NCBI GenBank assembly: GCA_010093705.1
Contig: MU006092.1
Coordinates: forward strand, 1,198,500 to 1,262,499
Direction of reading: 5' to 3'
Source of the DNA: Patellaria atrata CBS 101060
Taxonomy: Eukaryota; Ascomycota; Dothideomycetes; Patellariales; Patellariaceae
DNA: 64,000 nucleotides
In this document: positions 11,512 through 24,742 of the stretch, one piece after another
Numbering within the stretch: position 1 is the first letter of the stretch
Layout of the letters: every line of letters begins with the position of its first letter
Notes under the pieces: model-generated
Seen by the model: only the letters and a program-made list of their open reading frames with translations
What the model was told of the DNA's origin: nothing
The model's database searches: none
Program-made: the position numbers and the translations under genes

Positions 11512-13516
11512 CTCGCATGCGGTTTCTTGTTTTCAGTTGTGGGGCGCGGGTGGAGAGGTGGGTGGAGAGAGTTGGTTGAGCTACGAAAGTTCGGCTGAGG
11601 TGACCATGGTAGAACTACGCGAAGGAAAGTTTTGCCAAGAACGGGTAGAAGAAAACAACAACAATGTGAAGGTCGGGTAACAAACGGGTAAAGAAGCTCT
11701 GTTGTAAAGCACGTTGCCGTTCGAGACTTTGACGTTGTTCTCCTTTCGTGTTCAGGGCACGGTAAGGTAGATCTTACAACCCCCACACCGAGGGATGGAG
11801 AGAGCCGTCGCTTCAGCATAAGGCGGACGCGAGTCTCGTTATTAATAGCTACTTATCGGTATTACCTGCATAACTGTAGGGCCGCTACAGAGAACGATAG
11901 GCTGGGCATATAAATGGGACATCGCCGCATATCGTTCTCTCATCGATTTAGATGATTTAAGCAAAGAATGAACAATTCTACAGACATCCCAATTTCCCTA
12001 GTTCTATAGGTCAATCTATTTCTCTCCGAGTGCCCTCTCTGCTTCATCAAGTTACACCAATTGTGTATGCCTTATACCCATGTACCATGCTGACAGTGCA
12101 GGGCGGTAGACGAGCAGTCCAAGGGTAGTAATTTACGAACATCAACAGACTACCTTGCCAGGTATTGTAACCGGGAGTAGGACTTTCCCCGGATTGAAAG
12201 AGTAGCCTCGATTCCCATATCTTTACTTCTGCATATCTCAGATGCGCAGCAGGGTAGAAGTATATCGCACTGCCAAAACTGAGCACTATAGGCCGAGTCT
12301 ATTTAGAGTACCACCACCAGTATCTCTATGATCATACTCAGTACGCTTGAACCGGTTTCCAACCTAACCCGAATCCTCATACGATCCTCCAGTTCCCTCT
12401 CCAGAGCCTAGCTCTGCAGCCGAAGAACGAATGCGAAAATAATCGAGAGTTCGCGTAGGTCGGAAGATGTTGAGAACAGCTTTCGGAACCATACAGATAT
12501 CATTCACCCACAGAGACAAGCAGTGGATGTCGAGGATTGGAATCTACAAAATGCAACGACAAGAGAGGGACTTTGTGCTATCATCAAGAACACACAGAAG
12601 ATGTTCTTTCCAAAGAAGCACTTCACAGTAACGCCACTCTTCGAAAGTAGCGTAATCAGGCAACGTATCCAACGCACATACTGGGTTCTATGGAGCATAT
12701 CAGACGCGGACACTATCATATTACTCTTGGGCGCTATAAAGTTTCAACTCGAGTATCTGAATGCGAAAGCTGAAGGAGGAGGTATAAGCAGAGGACAGAA
12801 GACAGAAGTCATATCTATATCATGGTGAGTGAGGTAGGCATTGGGAATAGAGACTCGGTCTCAATTATGAACAGAGCGAAACCAAACTTTCCCATAACAC
12901 ACATATAATTGTTTTTCCAATTATTCTTAAGATGTATTTCAAAGGAATAGAATAATCTTTACTCATCATTTTCTAGTTTCTATATTCCTCAGGTAAATTT
13001 TGTCATTCGCTGCTGGTATAATTTGGTACATGACTCGCGCGTCAACGCGACTCCTTTCGCGTTCGCGTCTTCACGCCTTTCCATCCCATCAAACGACACT
13101 TCACTTTCACCCGAAGATCAGAATTTCATATCGTACATGGATCGTCGAGATTTTTCAACGAGATCTAAGATAATTGCATCAAATGCTCATTTTCCATCTG
13201 TCAATTAAAAGACCAAAAAAATTCTTGCCTTTAAAACGATCGTTTAGCTGTATCAACGTCCTACACTTTCGCTAACTAAGAGAATTTGATTTACTTGGAC
13301 TAAACGATAACTGGGTTGATATATGGCAGTCATTATGGATAGACCTAGAAGGTTCAAAATTCCTCTAGGCTCCATTCCAACCCATATAAACCAAGTCCGT
13401 GCAGTCTCATACAGAAACATAGGTAGCTCACACCAAGGAGTTGTTTTCCGCACCGAAGAGATGGACGCTTTTATTTCTGAATTTCTTGAATCAAGTTCAG
13501 TCAGATTTCTTTAATC
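11512..13516. other. Intergenic, no gene seen
   Basis: The first 300 bases are the probable promoter of the 1002-residue protein. The remainder has only short frames; the longest, at 12523-12828 on the plus strand (101 codons), has no recognisable motif. I see no repeat or RNA gene. Confidence 0.5.
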
Positions 13517-16426
13517 TCAAACACCCTTCCAAGTGAATTCCCCCTCTACCTCAAACTCAAGCTCTCCCACGACATCCACACTACTCTTTGCAACCAGCGC
13601 TTTATACGTTCCCTTCTCCGCCCTCCACGCATCGAGCCCCTCGTCCCAGTAACTCACTGCATACTTATCAAGCATAATCTTTGCATCTATCACTGCCCCG
13701 GGCTTAACCTCTACTTTTGTGAACCCCTTCAGTTCCTTTACGGGTCTCTTGCTTCCAGAGACACTTTCCTTGACCTGATGCGCCGGCGGTACCACATAAA
13801 TCTGCACGATCTCCTTCCCGACCAGATTTCCTATATTTTTAACCTCAACAGATATCGTCAAAATACCTTTCTCTCCTCCTATCCTACTCTCTCCAACGAA
13901 CCCAAACTCCACATACTCAAATCGGGTGTAACTCAATCCGTACCCAAACGGCCACCTAGCTTTCCTTACACCATCCCGATCAAAATGCCTATATCCCACA
14001 TCCCTCCCCTCCACATACCTCAACACGCCATCCCCTCCCACCGGAAAGTTCCCAAACGACGGATTATCCTCGATCCTGCACGGGAAACTCTGTGCCAACT
14101 TCCCACTAGGGCAAATCTCACCGGTAAGGACTTTAGCCACCGCATGTCCGGCCTCTTGCCCGGGATACCACGCCTGAATCACTGCCTTCACGTTCCCCAT
14201 TTCAGCCCAGGGCATCTCGACCGCACTCCCCGAAAAATTAACCACGATCACGTTCTCGTTTGCCCTTGCTACCGCAGCTATCAATGCATTTTGGTGGCTC
14301 GGCAACGCCATACCCTCTTGGTCTGCACCTTCGCTCTCGAAATCCGCGTCTTTGCCTACGAAGACGAGGGCGATAGGATACTGTGAGGCTAAGGTGGCGG
14401 CAGCGGAGGTGAGAGAGGGGATGGAGTAAGCTTCGTGGAAGCGGAGGGAGGTGCCTTCGAGGAGGGGCATGGGGCCCAGTTGGGAGGTTGTGAGGGTCGA
14501 AAGAGCTTCTTTGGAGGCTCCACGGGATATGAGGGTTATGGTGTAGGGTTGATCAGCGATCATGGGGTAAGTGGTGTGACGCTGCAAGTGAGGCTTTTGG
14601 AACATGTCTGGCGTGGGTTAGATAGGGTCGGCGTGATGTGAGAACTGAAAAGGGGAAGGAGGGAAAGGAATGGACATACAGCTCTCAAAGATCAGATCCA
14701 TCTCTTGCTCCCGCATTAATACGAGTTGGCCATCCACATACACCTCCGCCGCTCCCGTGCTCACAACACCTAATAAATGCTCCCCCGTTGTCTGCGGGGT
14801 GATCACAAACTTCATCCTCGTACAGTAATCCACTAAGTTCAGATCTACCGGCCACTTCTCCTTGATAATGTACTCCGGTCTCTTCAACCAGTTTGTCCTC
14901 ATCAATTTCTCCCCTGCTGTCGTCGAATTGAACCACTCGCACCTCACCAGCCCCTCCACCTCAGTCTCTACTCCATCAACAGCGCTCACAACATCCACCT
15001 CCGGTAATGGGAGCGCATTATACACCGGCACCCCGGGATGATATTCAAACTCCACCTCCGCCCCCCACAGCCCCTGCAACGGCGTCACGCCTCTCATCGG
15101 ATACGTCATCCTTGCACTACCACCGCCAGACATGTTCGTAGAGTCAGCGTGTTGGCCTATCACAGCTACCTTAACCCCTTTTTTGAGAGGGAGAATGGAG
15201 TCAGTGTTTTTGAGCAGTACCATGCCGTCAGCGGCGGCTTGGCAGATGAGCGCGTCCCGGATCGGGGATTCTGCAGCGGTTTCGGGAGCTTCGGTTGGGG
15301 AGGAGAATTTGTTGGCTTTGTAGAGGAGAGTCAGGATGCGTTTGGTGGAAGCGTCGATGGTCACTTGTGGGACTTGACCGGTTTTTACGGCTTCTACGAG
15401 CTTAGGGCCTCGTTGGACGTATGGGCCGGGCTATTGCAGGTGATCAATACAGTATAGCGAGAGTCGATTCTTCTGGGGAGTGAAGTCTAATTTGAGAACA
15501 TATGATGAATACAGGGGCTCACCATTTCGAGGTCCATCCCGGCAATGATAGGTTCGGTAGTGGAGTACGTACCTAGCCAGTCGGACATAATGAGGCCTTT
15601 GAAGCCCCATTCATCTCGCAGTATGTCGGTGAGTAGACGTTTATTGGCACCAGTAGGTTTTCCCTGAACGTAGTTATAACTTAAGGACCATGTCAGTTAC
15701 CGTTACTAAAGTTGCACCGAGGTTCACACCTCGACATAAAACACCACGGATCACTTTCTTTCATAATAATCTGAAAAGGGTACAAGTATATTTCACGCAA
15801 CGCGGTCTCGCTAACGTCCACATTAAGCGTTCGGCGTTTATTTTCGGCTTCATTAGCCACAAAATGTTTAGGACAAGCGCCTGTCCCCCGAGACAGGAGT
15901 CCTTGATACCTGTCAGGGGAGGCCAAAAAGAAGCATCTATCAGCTTACCATTCACACATGCCGCTCCCAGCTTTCCAATGAGAAAGGGGTCCTCTCCATA
16001 AGTCTCAAAATTACGACCACCAAGGGGCGATCTCACGATATTCACCGTGGGAGCAAGAAGTATATCCGCAGACTTGGATTTGGTTTCTTCTGCAAGTTCT
16101 TGTCCGATCCGGTAGATGAGTTCGGTGTCGAATGTGCATCCTAGATTTGATTCTGCGGGAAAGCATGCTGCTTTGACTCCAGAGACGTAGCTCTCTCCTC
16201 TTGCGCCATTTGGGCCATCGCTTACCTGCTTTGCTTTAGAGGGTGTAATTAGGCTTGTAGTGAGGAGACTTACCTTGAGCTTGGGTATGAACACACCATC
16301 TCGTTGAATACCCACAGTTCTCCACCAATCTGCTCCAGCTAATAGGCTTACCTTCTCCTCGAGAGTGAGCTTCGGGAGTAGTTCCTCAACATTAGGAGCA
16401 GCTGAAGCTGGGCCTGAGATAGACAT
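13517..16426 (-). CDS. GH3 beta-glucosidase with PA14 insert
   Basis: Six exons: 16426-16274, 16225-15949, 15901-15730, 15679-15523, 15430-14680 and 14607-13517, giving 866 residues in one frame, the usual length of the fungal PA14-type GH3 enzymes. It hydrolyses terminal beta-glucosyl residues (cellobiose, aryl-glucosides). Seen: WWRT and SDGPNGARG near the N-terminus, LLAPTVNI and RSPLGGRNFE, the KHF substrate motif at 155-157, and the catalytic nucleophile Asp in SDW at about 234. The PA14 module lies between about residues 380 and 540 (EVYVDGQLVL at its end), followed by the C-terminal GH3 and fibronectin-III-like parts (GRIEDNPSFGNFP is read as CRIEDNPSFGNFP here). There is no signal peptide, so a cytosolic enzyme is likely. 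It is divergent from the sugar porter at 18216. Intron 1 is 48 nt without a stop, so a retained form would add 16 residues. Introns 2, 3, 4 and 5 are 47, 50, 92 and 72 nt. Confidence 0.93.
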
Positions 16427-18215
16427 ATTATGGCAAACAAGAGACCGGAGATATCTGACCTCAAGAAAGTGAGAATAATAAATATTTCAGCTTATATTAT
16501 CGATTCGCTTAGGACTACACAACGAAGCAAACTCGTGACATATGAGGAACACATAATCGTGCACGCTGGCCTGTTTCCACCTAAAGTTACACTGTAGTGA
16601 GGTGCACATCGAATTGAATTTAGCAAACCTTTTATTGGTGCCCACGGAACAAGCGTGGGGGTAGTCATGTCACGTTTGAAGCTGCCTTGCGGTACAATGC
16701 GTTGGTGTTCGGTCTAGTTGCATTTTTCACTTTTGGATGCTCTCCTTTGGCGAATGAATTTCCAGGCCATTGGTTTTACCATTGTCGGCCGACTGATATT
16801 TGCATTGCTGGCTTTGAATCAAGTCTGGGAAACAGGTCTATACTCAATACGCGCCCAAAGAATAGAAATCTACAAGAAATAGAACACGGTACGGACTCTA
16901 GAGATGATCGATGATGATGGAAAGTAAAGATGAAAGGATTTAGAATGTTCGCTAGTATCACGTGATGCACTAGAAGTAGAATTGGTCCTAACGGTCAAAA
17001 GGATTTTCCGGAGCTTCTAAAAAAGACGACAGGGCAAAGGTGTTGCCTTTTTCACTGAACATCTTAAAATTCAAGAATCTTGTTCCACGAGCGCAGATAT
17101 CGTCGTCTTGCAACCCATCTTAGGTGTATGTTCCTAGATATAACTTTTACTCGGTCGAATGCAAAACATCTCCAATTAGGTTCTATAGTACGTCTACCCG
17201 AAGTCTTGGAATCTTGGATCTATAAAGTACCGGTCGATCTCATATTACCCGGTCTGTTGCACAGTGAGGAATAAAATCCTTCCATCTTTAACCGGACCGT
17301 TATCCCGTAAAGCTTCACCGTTTCGGTGTTCCACGCCGCAAGAGACGGTTGTGCCGTTGTTCTAGTAGTCGGACCTTCCCCAGTCTTGAAGATCTTCATG
17401 TTTAACTGGTTGTTTCTTTCACTACTTCTGTTCTACGAAGTATAGGCGGTCACACTTCCCTTTCCACCTTGTCTTTCTCTACCTTCGTCTACAACCATGG
17501 CTTGTTTACAGTAACAAACGTTTTCAGGTTCTCAACTCGTGTTGTTTAGACGTGCTAGCCCGATGGGGCAGGCACCGAAGGTGTCAGACGGAGCTTGAGC
17601 TTTGCAGGGACATGTTGCATCTTCATCCCCAGGTGTGCTAGATTCCTTGCCCCGCTTCTCAAAGTACTGCCGAGCAGTGGTCCCTGTTCATCGTCTCTTT
17701 TTGCATTGTATGAGGCATTACGTCCAGTATCACGGATACCCTCCTGGTTACCAATACACTGGTTGTTCCTCTTTTGCCCTGTCTGGAAATTTGGAATGTA
17801 TACTTATCAAAGATTTTCTGTTCCTTATTACAAAAGTCCAACTGTCTATCAAAGTAATAAATATCAAGATTATCATTTACACTTCCCAAGACAACAATCC
17901 GTTCACGTTTTTCTATAAAGGCGTAAGAATATTATGTGTGTGCAATGGCGTCCTGCAGGGTGCCGTGTAAGTAACCGTATTTAACGGTCGATCCTCGCCT
18001 TTTGCCGCAACCAGTAAGCGCCACGAATGGCGATGATTCCTGATATTAAAAATTTAAGGTTACTGTCTTGGTTCATGGACCCGACCATTCTAACATCCAC
18101 CCCACAGCTTGATAATAAATTATGAGGGGCGCCCGGTCTCCAGGTCTTGCTACCCCAGACTTCAGGTCCAAATCCTCTGTCGACTTCTTTTCAAAGGTCA
18201 AAATCTACTGTGAAA
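16427..18215. promoter_or_regulatory. Shared divergent intergenic region (GH3 / sugar porter)
   Basis: This 1.8-kb stretch separates two divergent start codons, so it must carry both promoters. Short frames on both strands (for example 17595-17970) have no recognisable motif. I could not identify specific operator sites with confidence. Common control of the pair is inferred from the arrangement only. Confidence 0.4.
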
Positions 18216-20090
18216 ATGGTCGGTGGCGGCAATATTCTCAACCAAGATGGCGCGGCCGATCCCATCATCACGCGCATGGTGGATGAGGATACCGTTCCGT
18301 GGTGGAAGAAGAAGAATCTGAGATGGCTGTATCTCATGTTGTTCCCTACCTGTATGGGTATCGAAATGACCTCTGGTTTCGACTCCCAGATTATCAACGC
18401 CGTACAATTGATTCCTCCCTGGCAGACTTGTAGGTCATCAAAGAGATCGAAATCGATTAGAGGAGATATTAACATGATATCTTAGATTTCGGCACTCCTG
18501 GTGGCTCTCTCAAAGGTATCATCAGTGCTAGCTACAATCTCGGAGCCATTTGCGCGCTTCCATTCATCCCTCTCATCAATGACCGATTTGGAAGAAGATG
18601 GTGTATCATGTTTGGTTCCTTGGTTATGGTCCTGGGAGCCTTCCTCCAGGGTTTCTCTAACGGTGGTAAGTAAGCATATCAAAGTTTACAAAGGCAGTTC
18701 CTGACGAGTATTATAGTTGGAATGTACATTGTCGCTCGTCTGTTACTCGGTTTCGGTATCCCCTTCTGTATCATTGCAGGTTCTTGCATGATCGGTGAGA
18801 TCGCGTATCCTAAGGAGCGTCCCATTCTTACCTCCCTATTCAACGCATCATGGTTCATTGGTTCCATTATTGCTGCTGGTATTGCCTTTGGAACGCAGAA
18901 GATTCAATCGGACTGGGCTTGGAGAATTCCGTCCTTGTTACAGATTGCTCCCTCCGCGATCCAGATCATTCTTGTCTTGTACGTTGTGTTTATTGTAGGA
19001 GACTTAGAGAATCTCACTGACACCTCAAAGCTTCATTCCTGAAAGCCCTCGTTTCCTTGTCAGTAAAGACAAGCATGAGGAAGCTCTTGCGATCCTAATC
19101 AAGTATCATGCAGAAGGTGATGAGAGCTCTGAGTTCGCGCGCGCTGAATACGCTCAAATCAAGACCACCATCGAGCTTGACCTCGAGTTGTCGAAGCGCT
19201 CATGGATGGACATGCTCAGCACATCTGGTATGCGCAAGCGAGTCTTGATCGCTACATTCCTGGGTCTCTTTACCCAATGGTCCGGAAATACTTTGATCTC
19301 GTAAGCTTGCAGAGGACTCTATAATTTTAGCCATATGTTTTTAACCGAAAATTTAGATATTATCTCAACGACTTGCTCACTCTCATTGGTTACACCGATC
19401 CGAATGTCAAGGGTAAGATCAACGTCGGAAATACCTGCTGGAGTTTGGTCAACGGTGTCACCATTGCTCTTTTGGTCCGGAGATTCAGACGCCGAAGCAT
19501 GTACTTGACCTGTACCTTCGCGTTGCTTTCCGTCTACATCGGTTGGACCATTTCCACGGAGCGCTTCCTCGCCACCGGCGACAGTGGCGTCGCGAAGCTC
19601 GTCATTTTCTGGATCTTCGCGTACTCCCCTGCCTACAATATCGGTTATAATGCTTTAACTTACAGTATTTCATCCCCATTTTTCCCCTCCTAGTATTTAA
19701 CGGTGTCCACTAACTCTTTCCCCAGCCTACATGGTCGAACTCTTCCCGTATGCCACTCGTGCCCGCGGCATTGCCATCTTCCAATTCTTCGGCCGCGGCG
19801 CTGGGTTCTTTACCACCTTCGTCAACCCCATCGGTCTCGAAGCCATCAAGTGGAAGTGGCTGCTCACCTACGTATGCTGGCTCGCCTTTGAGATCGTCGT
19901 CGTCTTTTTCCTCTTCCCTGAGACTAGTGGCAGGACGCTTGAGGAATTGGCGTTCTTGTTCGAGGATAAAGCGCTCGCGGAACAGGCGACTATGGCGGTT
20001 GAGAAGCAGATTCATGGGGGTGAGGAGGTTGTGGAGAAGGATGGGGAGACGAGGGTTGAAGTTGCGGCGGAACCTAAGAGAATGGTTTAA
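18216..20090 (+). CDS. MFS sugar porter (lactose/cellobiose permease-like)
   Basis: Six exons: 18216-18429, 18486-18665, 18717-18978, 19031-19300, 19357-19664 and 19726-20090, giving 532 residues. It belongs to the proton-coupled sugar porter family of the MFS, plasma membrane, 12 predicted helices. Seen: GFDSQIINAVQ in helix 1, NDRFGRRWCI between helices 2 and 3, PESPRFLV before the central loop, FFTQWSGN-like segment (here LFTQWSGNTLIS) in helix 7, FPYATRARG, and PETSGRTLEE after helix 12. These are the family signatures in order. The overall look (PWWKKKNLRWLY N-terminus, ETSGRTLEE then a short Glu-rich tail) is that of the fungal lactose-permease/cellodextrin group, but substrate cannot be read from sequence alone. 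Introns are 51-61 nt with GT-AG ends. The start chosen is the ATG before VGGGN; an upstream in-frame ATG at 18147 would add 23 residues without family support. Confidence 0.93.
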
Positions 20091-22441
20091 GGGAGCTTTC
20101 TCATCCCTTCCCGTTCCGTTCAAATTGAGATGTCAGCGACTTCTGGGTCTATATCACAATGATAGGAAATACCAGAACCTTAAGAGACCTACATTCCATC
20201 GCTTCTCTCCAATATTATTCCATACGTCATGACGTAAAAGAAAACCAGAATAAGTTATAATGACATACTATAGTGTCAACTAACCTGCCGCTGCCGTCGC
20301 CTCTACCGCTTATTATGGGTGTTATGTCGTACGAGCCTTTGACCGTTTAGGGGCTAGAGAAATAGTTTATTCGATTGACCATAATTCAAACATCTCTAAT
20401 AGTTGCTGACTTATATGTTTGATTAGGACGCATGATATAAGTGTTTGAAGCTCGTTAAGGTATTAATCTATGGAATTAGTACCCTTGTCTTTAGACCAAA
20501 AGCGGACGAAAGTATGAAAGGGGTAAGGGAAGTAAAAATTAAGTGTACATCTTATTTGAGGAGGTAGAGTAGAATTCTATTCAACGCTCTTAGAGGATAT
20601 AAGTCTTCAGGAATTTGCCACAGCCTTTCGATTTCTCCGCTAAGGTTGGGTTCGTATTGTATAATAGTCCTAAGACATCCGTGGGTCAGCCACTCAAGTA
20701 TGCTTAATTAGCAGTATAAGTCAACCAACCATCTTACTTTGAACACACTAATCGATCGGGCATATGACTGCTTCATACGGGTGTTCAATATTCATTCTTA
20801 TTGCGATATGACACTACGCCTGACTGGCACAAACCAAAGTAGAAGCAAGAAAGGTAACAACTCCCTCATTGCAACCCTCAACCCAGCAACACCTACCGTT
20901 CAATACAATCAGCCACGTACGATCTCTAGACTCATGCCCACGTTGGACTCTTACCCGAAGCACCCAGCCTCTCCATGCAACATGACATACCACGCTATCG
21001 ATTTGCAGGAAGTCAGGCACGACGGTGATGCCCCGCCCCAAAATCCCCAGTCGTTGGCGAATGATCTTGAAACACGAAGCCCGCAGCATTTCTATCCGCA
21101 GAACTCGCGCTCCGGTCAGCAAGTAAAACGCAATTCCGAAAACAGGAACCATATCCAACGAGCTGTAAGCCATCGAAAGTCTGTACGACTTGCAGACCGA
21201 AACTTCATGAAGGTAACTTTTCATCCGAAAGCCTCCTCCCTTCTCGTCAAATCGAGGATAAGGACCCTAGTTAGGTTGAAGACACCACCACAACACGAAA
21301 TCATCTCTGCGGGATACGAACTTCGACACGGCATGTGATGACCAATAGATCACGGCCTTTCGCGTGGTGACGTAAGGCTTTGCTCTTCTGCCTAACCCTT
21401 TGCATACGCGCCCTTGATTCAGGAGTAAGGCATCTAAGTTGGTTTACTGGAAGCTTACAATTGGGATTGGAGTTTCCCGGCTGGAGACTATGTGGTGGTA
21501 CATGTAGAATGTGCGAGCGTTTGAAAGGGCAGTTATCGAATGTCCTACCTGAGATGTAGACGTATTCTTCGAGGTGGTGTAATGACACAAAAGGGGCAGG
21601 ATGGTTCGAGTGAGTACGGTTAACTACTGAAGATTAGATTAGGAATTATCAACTGATTTACGGTTTGATGTGTCAGTTGACAGGAATACGGGGGTATATG
21701 ATGGACATGGTGTAACTGAGCATGAGCAGTCTTGTAGCAAACTATCTCATCTCTTTGAATTGCTCGATAAAAGAAAAACTAAACTTCAACCCAATAAGCA
21801 ATACGGTACGCCCCGCCCATTTGTATCCCAAACCATATGGCTCCAAAAGTTTCTTGGCACCGCTTTAGAGTTCCAAAGCAGTAGAAAATAGCGACACAAA
21901 CTATATCTTACATTATATGAGATTAAGAGCAACTTATTCGCAGGATAGCGTGCAATCCTAACCGTGGCTTCGATCTAAAACTCCGATTTGTAGAATGATA
22001 GTACAAAGGTCCAAATAATTAGGTTACAATACAGACCACACAGGAACAGAAAAGGCCAGAATAAACCAACGATTGATATACCCCGAGAAATAGTACATGA
22101 ATAGAAATCCAAGGATAACAAATATATGAACCGCAAGGTAGGAATATTCAAAACACTTGAGAAAGGGATGAAGGGCGTAGAAACGCGAGAAAGAGATACG
22201 GGCAATTCGTAAAGAGAGAGTATATCCCCAAGGATTGTGACCTGCTTTACATAGCTAAATAGAGACGCACATGAAATCTGGGCCTCTATGGAACTGTACA
22301 GTCTGTATAGCAAGATTGATGCTCTTGTTCATATTCTCGTATAGAGGAACGACTAGGGTAAAGGAAGGTAGCTTGAAACAGTCTTTTGTTCTTACTGGAA
22401 TGAGAGATAGTTCTGTGATTTGACGCGGTTTACGAATGTGC
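20091..22441. other. Intergenic, no gene seen
   Basis: After the 3' end of the sugar porter I find no recognisable gene. At 20739-21338 (plus) and 20814-21224 (minus) there are overlapping open frames; neither shows a motif, and splice-free frames of that length on both strands usually reflect composition. The rest has only short frames. Confidence 0.45.
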
Positions 22442-23632
22442 TCAGCCAAGAAACCTTACCTGGAAGCGTCTCTGAGGGAATTTTATGCAGAGGGGCTCCT
22501 GGTAATTGCTCTCTGTGGAGAGAAATTTCTGATGAACCAGTGTAAGTCTTCCTAGAATAAGAATTGGCAGACGAATTAGTTTCCTTTTCGGCAAAAGTAG
22601 CTGAGGTACTATGAGACCGTGGTCTCTTGCTACTTGGCTTACAGCCCTATCCGCTTGAGAGTTTCTTGTTGCTTTTGTGGGAGTGACCGTAGGTGTGGGT
22701 GAGGAAATGGATGCTGGCTTATTTGGGGGAGGGGTCGCTGTTTCGGATGTAGGAGAAGTCGCTAGTGCCACTGGAAGAGGTGATGCAGACTCATTTGAGG
22801 CAAACACCACCAACTAAGATGTGGGAGAGGATACTGACAGAAACACAGGAGGGATCATGGGGCGATTCGTGGAAGAGAGTACTGGTTTTGGTTTGAGAGA
22901 AGTCCACGGTGGAATTTCGGAAGAACCAGCAGCGTCAGGCTTCTTTTCAATATATTTGTCTTGCTCATATCTGCCTTGATCGAGCTTTCGTTCGAGTTCA
23001 GATTTTGCGATGAACATTGGTTCCATGATCTGGTGCACGGCTCCAAGTTACTCCACTAGATGCTCTAATTACGCGAAGACGTGAACGGTTTCGGAACATC
23101 CATCGTGTATACACGCGTGTTTGAGGTCCTCGTAACCGTTGATGCCAATGTCAACCACCAGCCAATGCTCGTGGAGGAGATGATTTCGGAAATCGTTGCG
23201 GTTGACAAGTCTTGCTGAACTCTACTTTATTAGGTAATCACGGCAATAGTAAACGAATCTTCTCGCAAATAGTTCCCATCGTTCTGTCTTCGCGCGAAGT
23301 CGGCGAATCTTTACGAGCTCGTAACCGCAACTTAGGAGGTCCTTATGAACATCTTCCTCACTTAAATATTTGGTAGCAGCATCTACTATCTTGCTCTTGG
23401 TGTCGGATCTACTATGCGAAGGTTTCCACTCATCAAGTTCGACATTACTCAAAGTAGAGGAGTTGAATCGGTGATATTTAGTGGGAGGACGGGCGTTATC
23501 ATAGTGTCGCATGACTGAGCCCGCATGCTCTTCCGTCTCTACGGCTGAATCGACTGTGTCTTTGAAAGAACCCAACATATTGTTGAGGTGTCTCCCCCAT
23601 GGATGTTTTGATTCTTTAACCTCCTTATCCAT
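22442..23632 (-). pseudogene. Decayed gene of unknown family
   Basis: The first frame (23632-23222, 136 codons) starts MDKEVKESKHPWGRH and contains a charged helical region ending in ERWELFARRFVYYCRDYL. A second protein-like frame (about 23038-22814) with a Glu/Lys-rich start and Pro-rich tail runs in the same frame into a third (22813-22442), separated by a single TAG where CAG (CpA to TpA) would be read through. The third part is Ser/Thr/Pro-rich, with repeated PT and SP pairs. Between the first two frames there is about 180 bp that could be an intron or decayed coding sequence. I do not recognise the family. The gene is either broken by RIP-like change or has introns I cannot place. Confidence 0.4.
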
Positions 23633-24742
23633 GGAACCTGTTCCGATAGAGAGGAGAAGATTTAGAGAGAGCTTATGCCTCTAGACAACCTCCGAGAAGA
23701 AGCTTATAAGAGAAAAACAACCGGGGGCGGGAGAAGTTGCTCTGGCGATTTTCCAAATGGACTGAGCATGACCTTTACCAGGATTCCGGTGGAGTGATTT
23801 TCGGCTTTTGTGTATATAAGAAGGGTAAGGGTGATCATAGGTTCGGAAAATATAATGGCATTTCTTAACTCCATTATTTCCGTGGGAAATAACGATACTT
23901 AAAGTACAGAGAACATTAGCGTTGGTTACTTGAAGACAATTATTCCGGCCCTATAGTGGTACTCCGGAATTACTATACGCATACTTCAAGAAGATTTCTG
24001 ATTTAAGCGAAAAAGACTCTCATGGTGGATACCCCTTCATAATTGGATTTGATGGTCCTTCTCAAAGTGCAGAGCAAGTGTATAACGGTGGAGGAGTACC
24101 AAGAGTGAAACGGAGGAGAAAGGAACGTAAAGTAGAGGTACTCACGTTCTTGTCCGAGCATCGTCGCTCTGAAATAAAATAACTTCATTCTTTGTTTTCT
24201 TCCGTATGAGTTATTCTGGGGCCTCTCCCTTCGTGATCTCCTTTGGTAGTTCTACGAGGTGTCTTTGAATAGTATTTTGGGGCCCTCAAATGCGCTGGGG
24301 TGAAGATCCGCGGTCTTCCAAAAACCTCTTTACTCACTCTGTCGTCCTGGGATTTGGCATCCTCCAATCCTATTTCGAGTCGTCCGAGCATTATTGCACT
24401 CAATCTGAAGAGGAATAATCATGACTTGTGACGTGGTTTAAGTGGTGCACTTAACCCCCCATGCCTGTCCCACCGAAATAATCGAAGTAGTGATGAGGTT
24501 TGAAGTCTGCAGAAGTAGCATCGGGCACTATAGATGCTCGTACTGCGGTAAGAAGATTATGGGGTATATCGTTTTCCCGAATCTTTTTTCTCTCAGATGG
24601 GTCTACTGCAACGGTACCCAATTTTGGGTTCTAAGTTTGGGTTCCAAGGACAATCTCCGCTTGTGTTATTGAGCCGATAATAGTTGTCTTCGATTGAAGG
24701 ATCTAGATCCTAGATTGTAAGATCTTCATTAGCGCTGCATAT

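Noticed and set aside
13778-14386. 202-codon plus-strand frame over the GH3 gene
   Set aside because: Antisense shadow of exon 6, whose minus-strand reading matches GH3 enzymes throughout.
20739-21338. 199-codon plus frame and 136-codon minus frame over the same bases
   Set aside because: Neither has a recognisable domain; both cannot be coding, and neither is clearly favoured.
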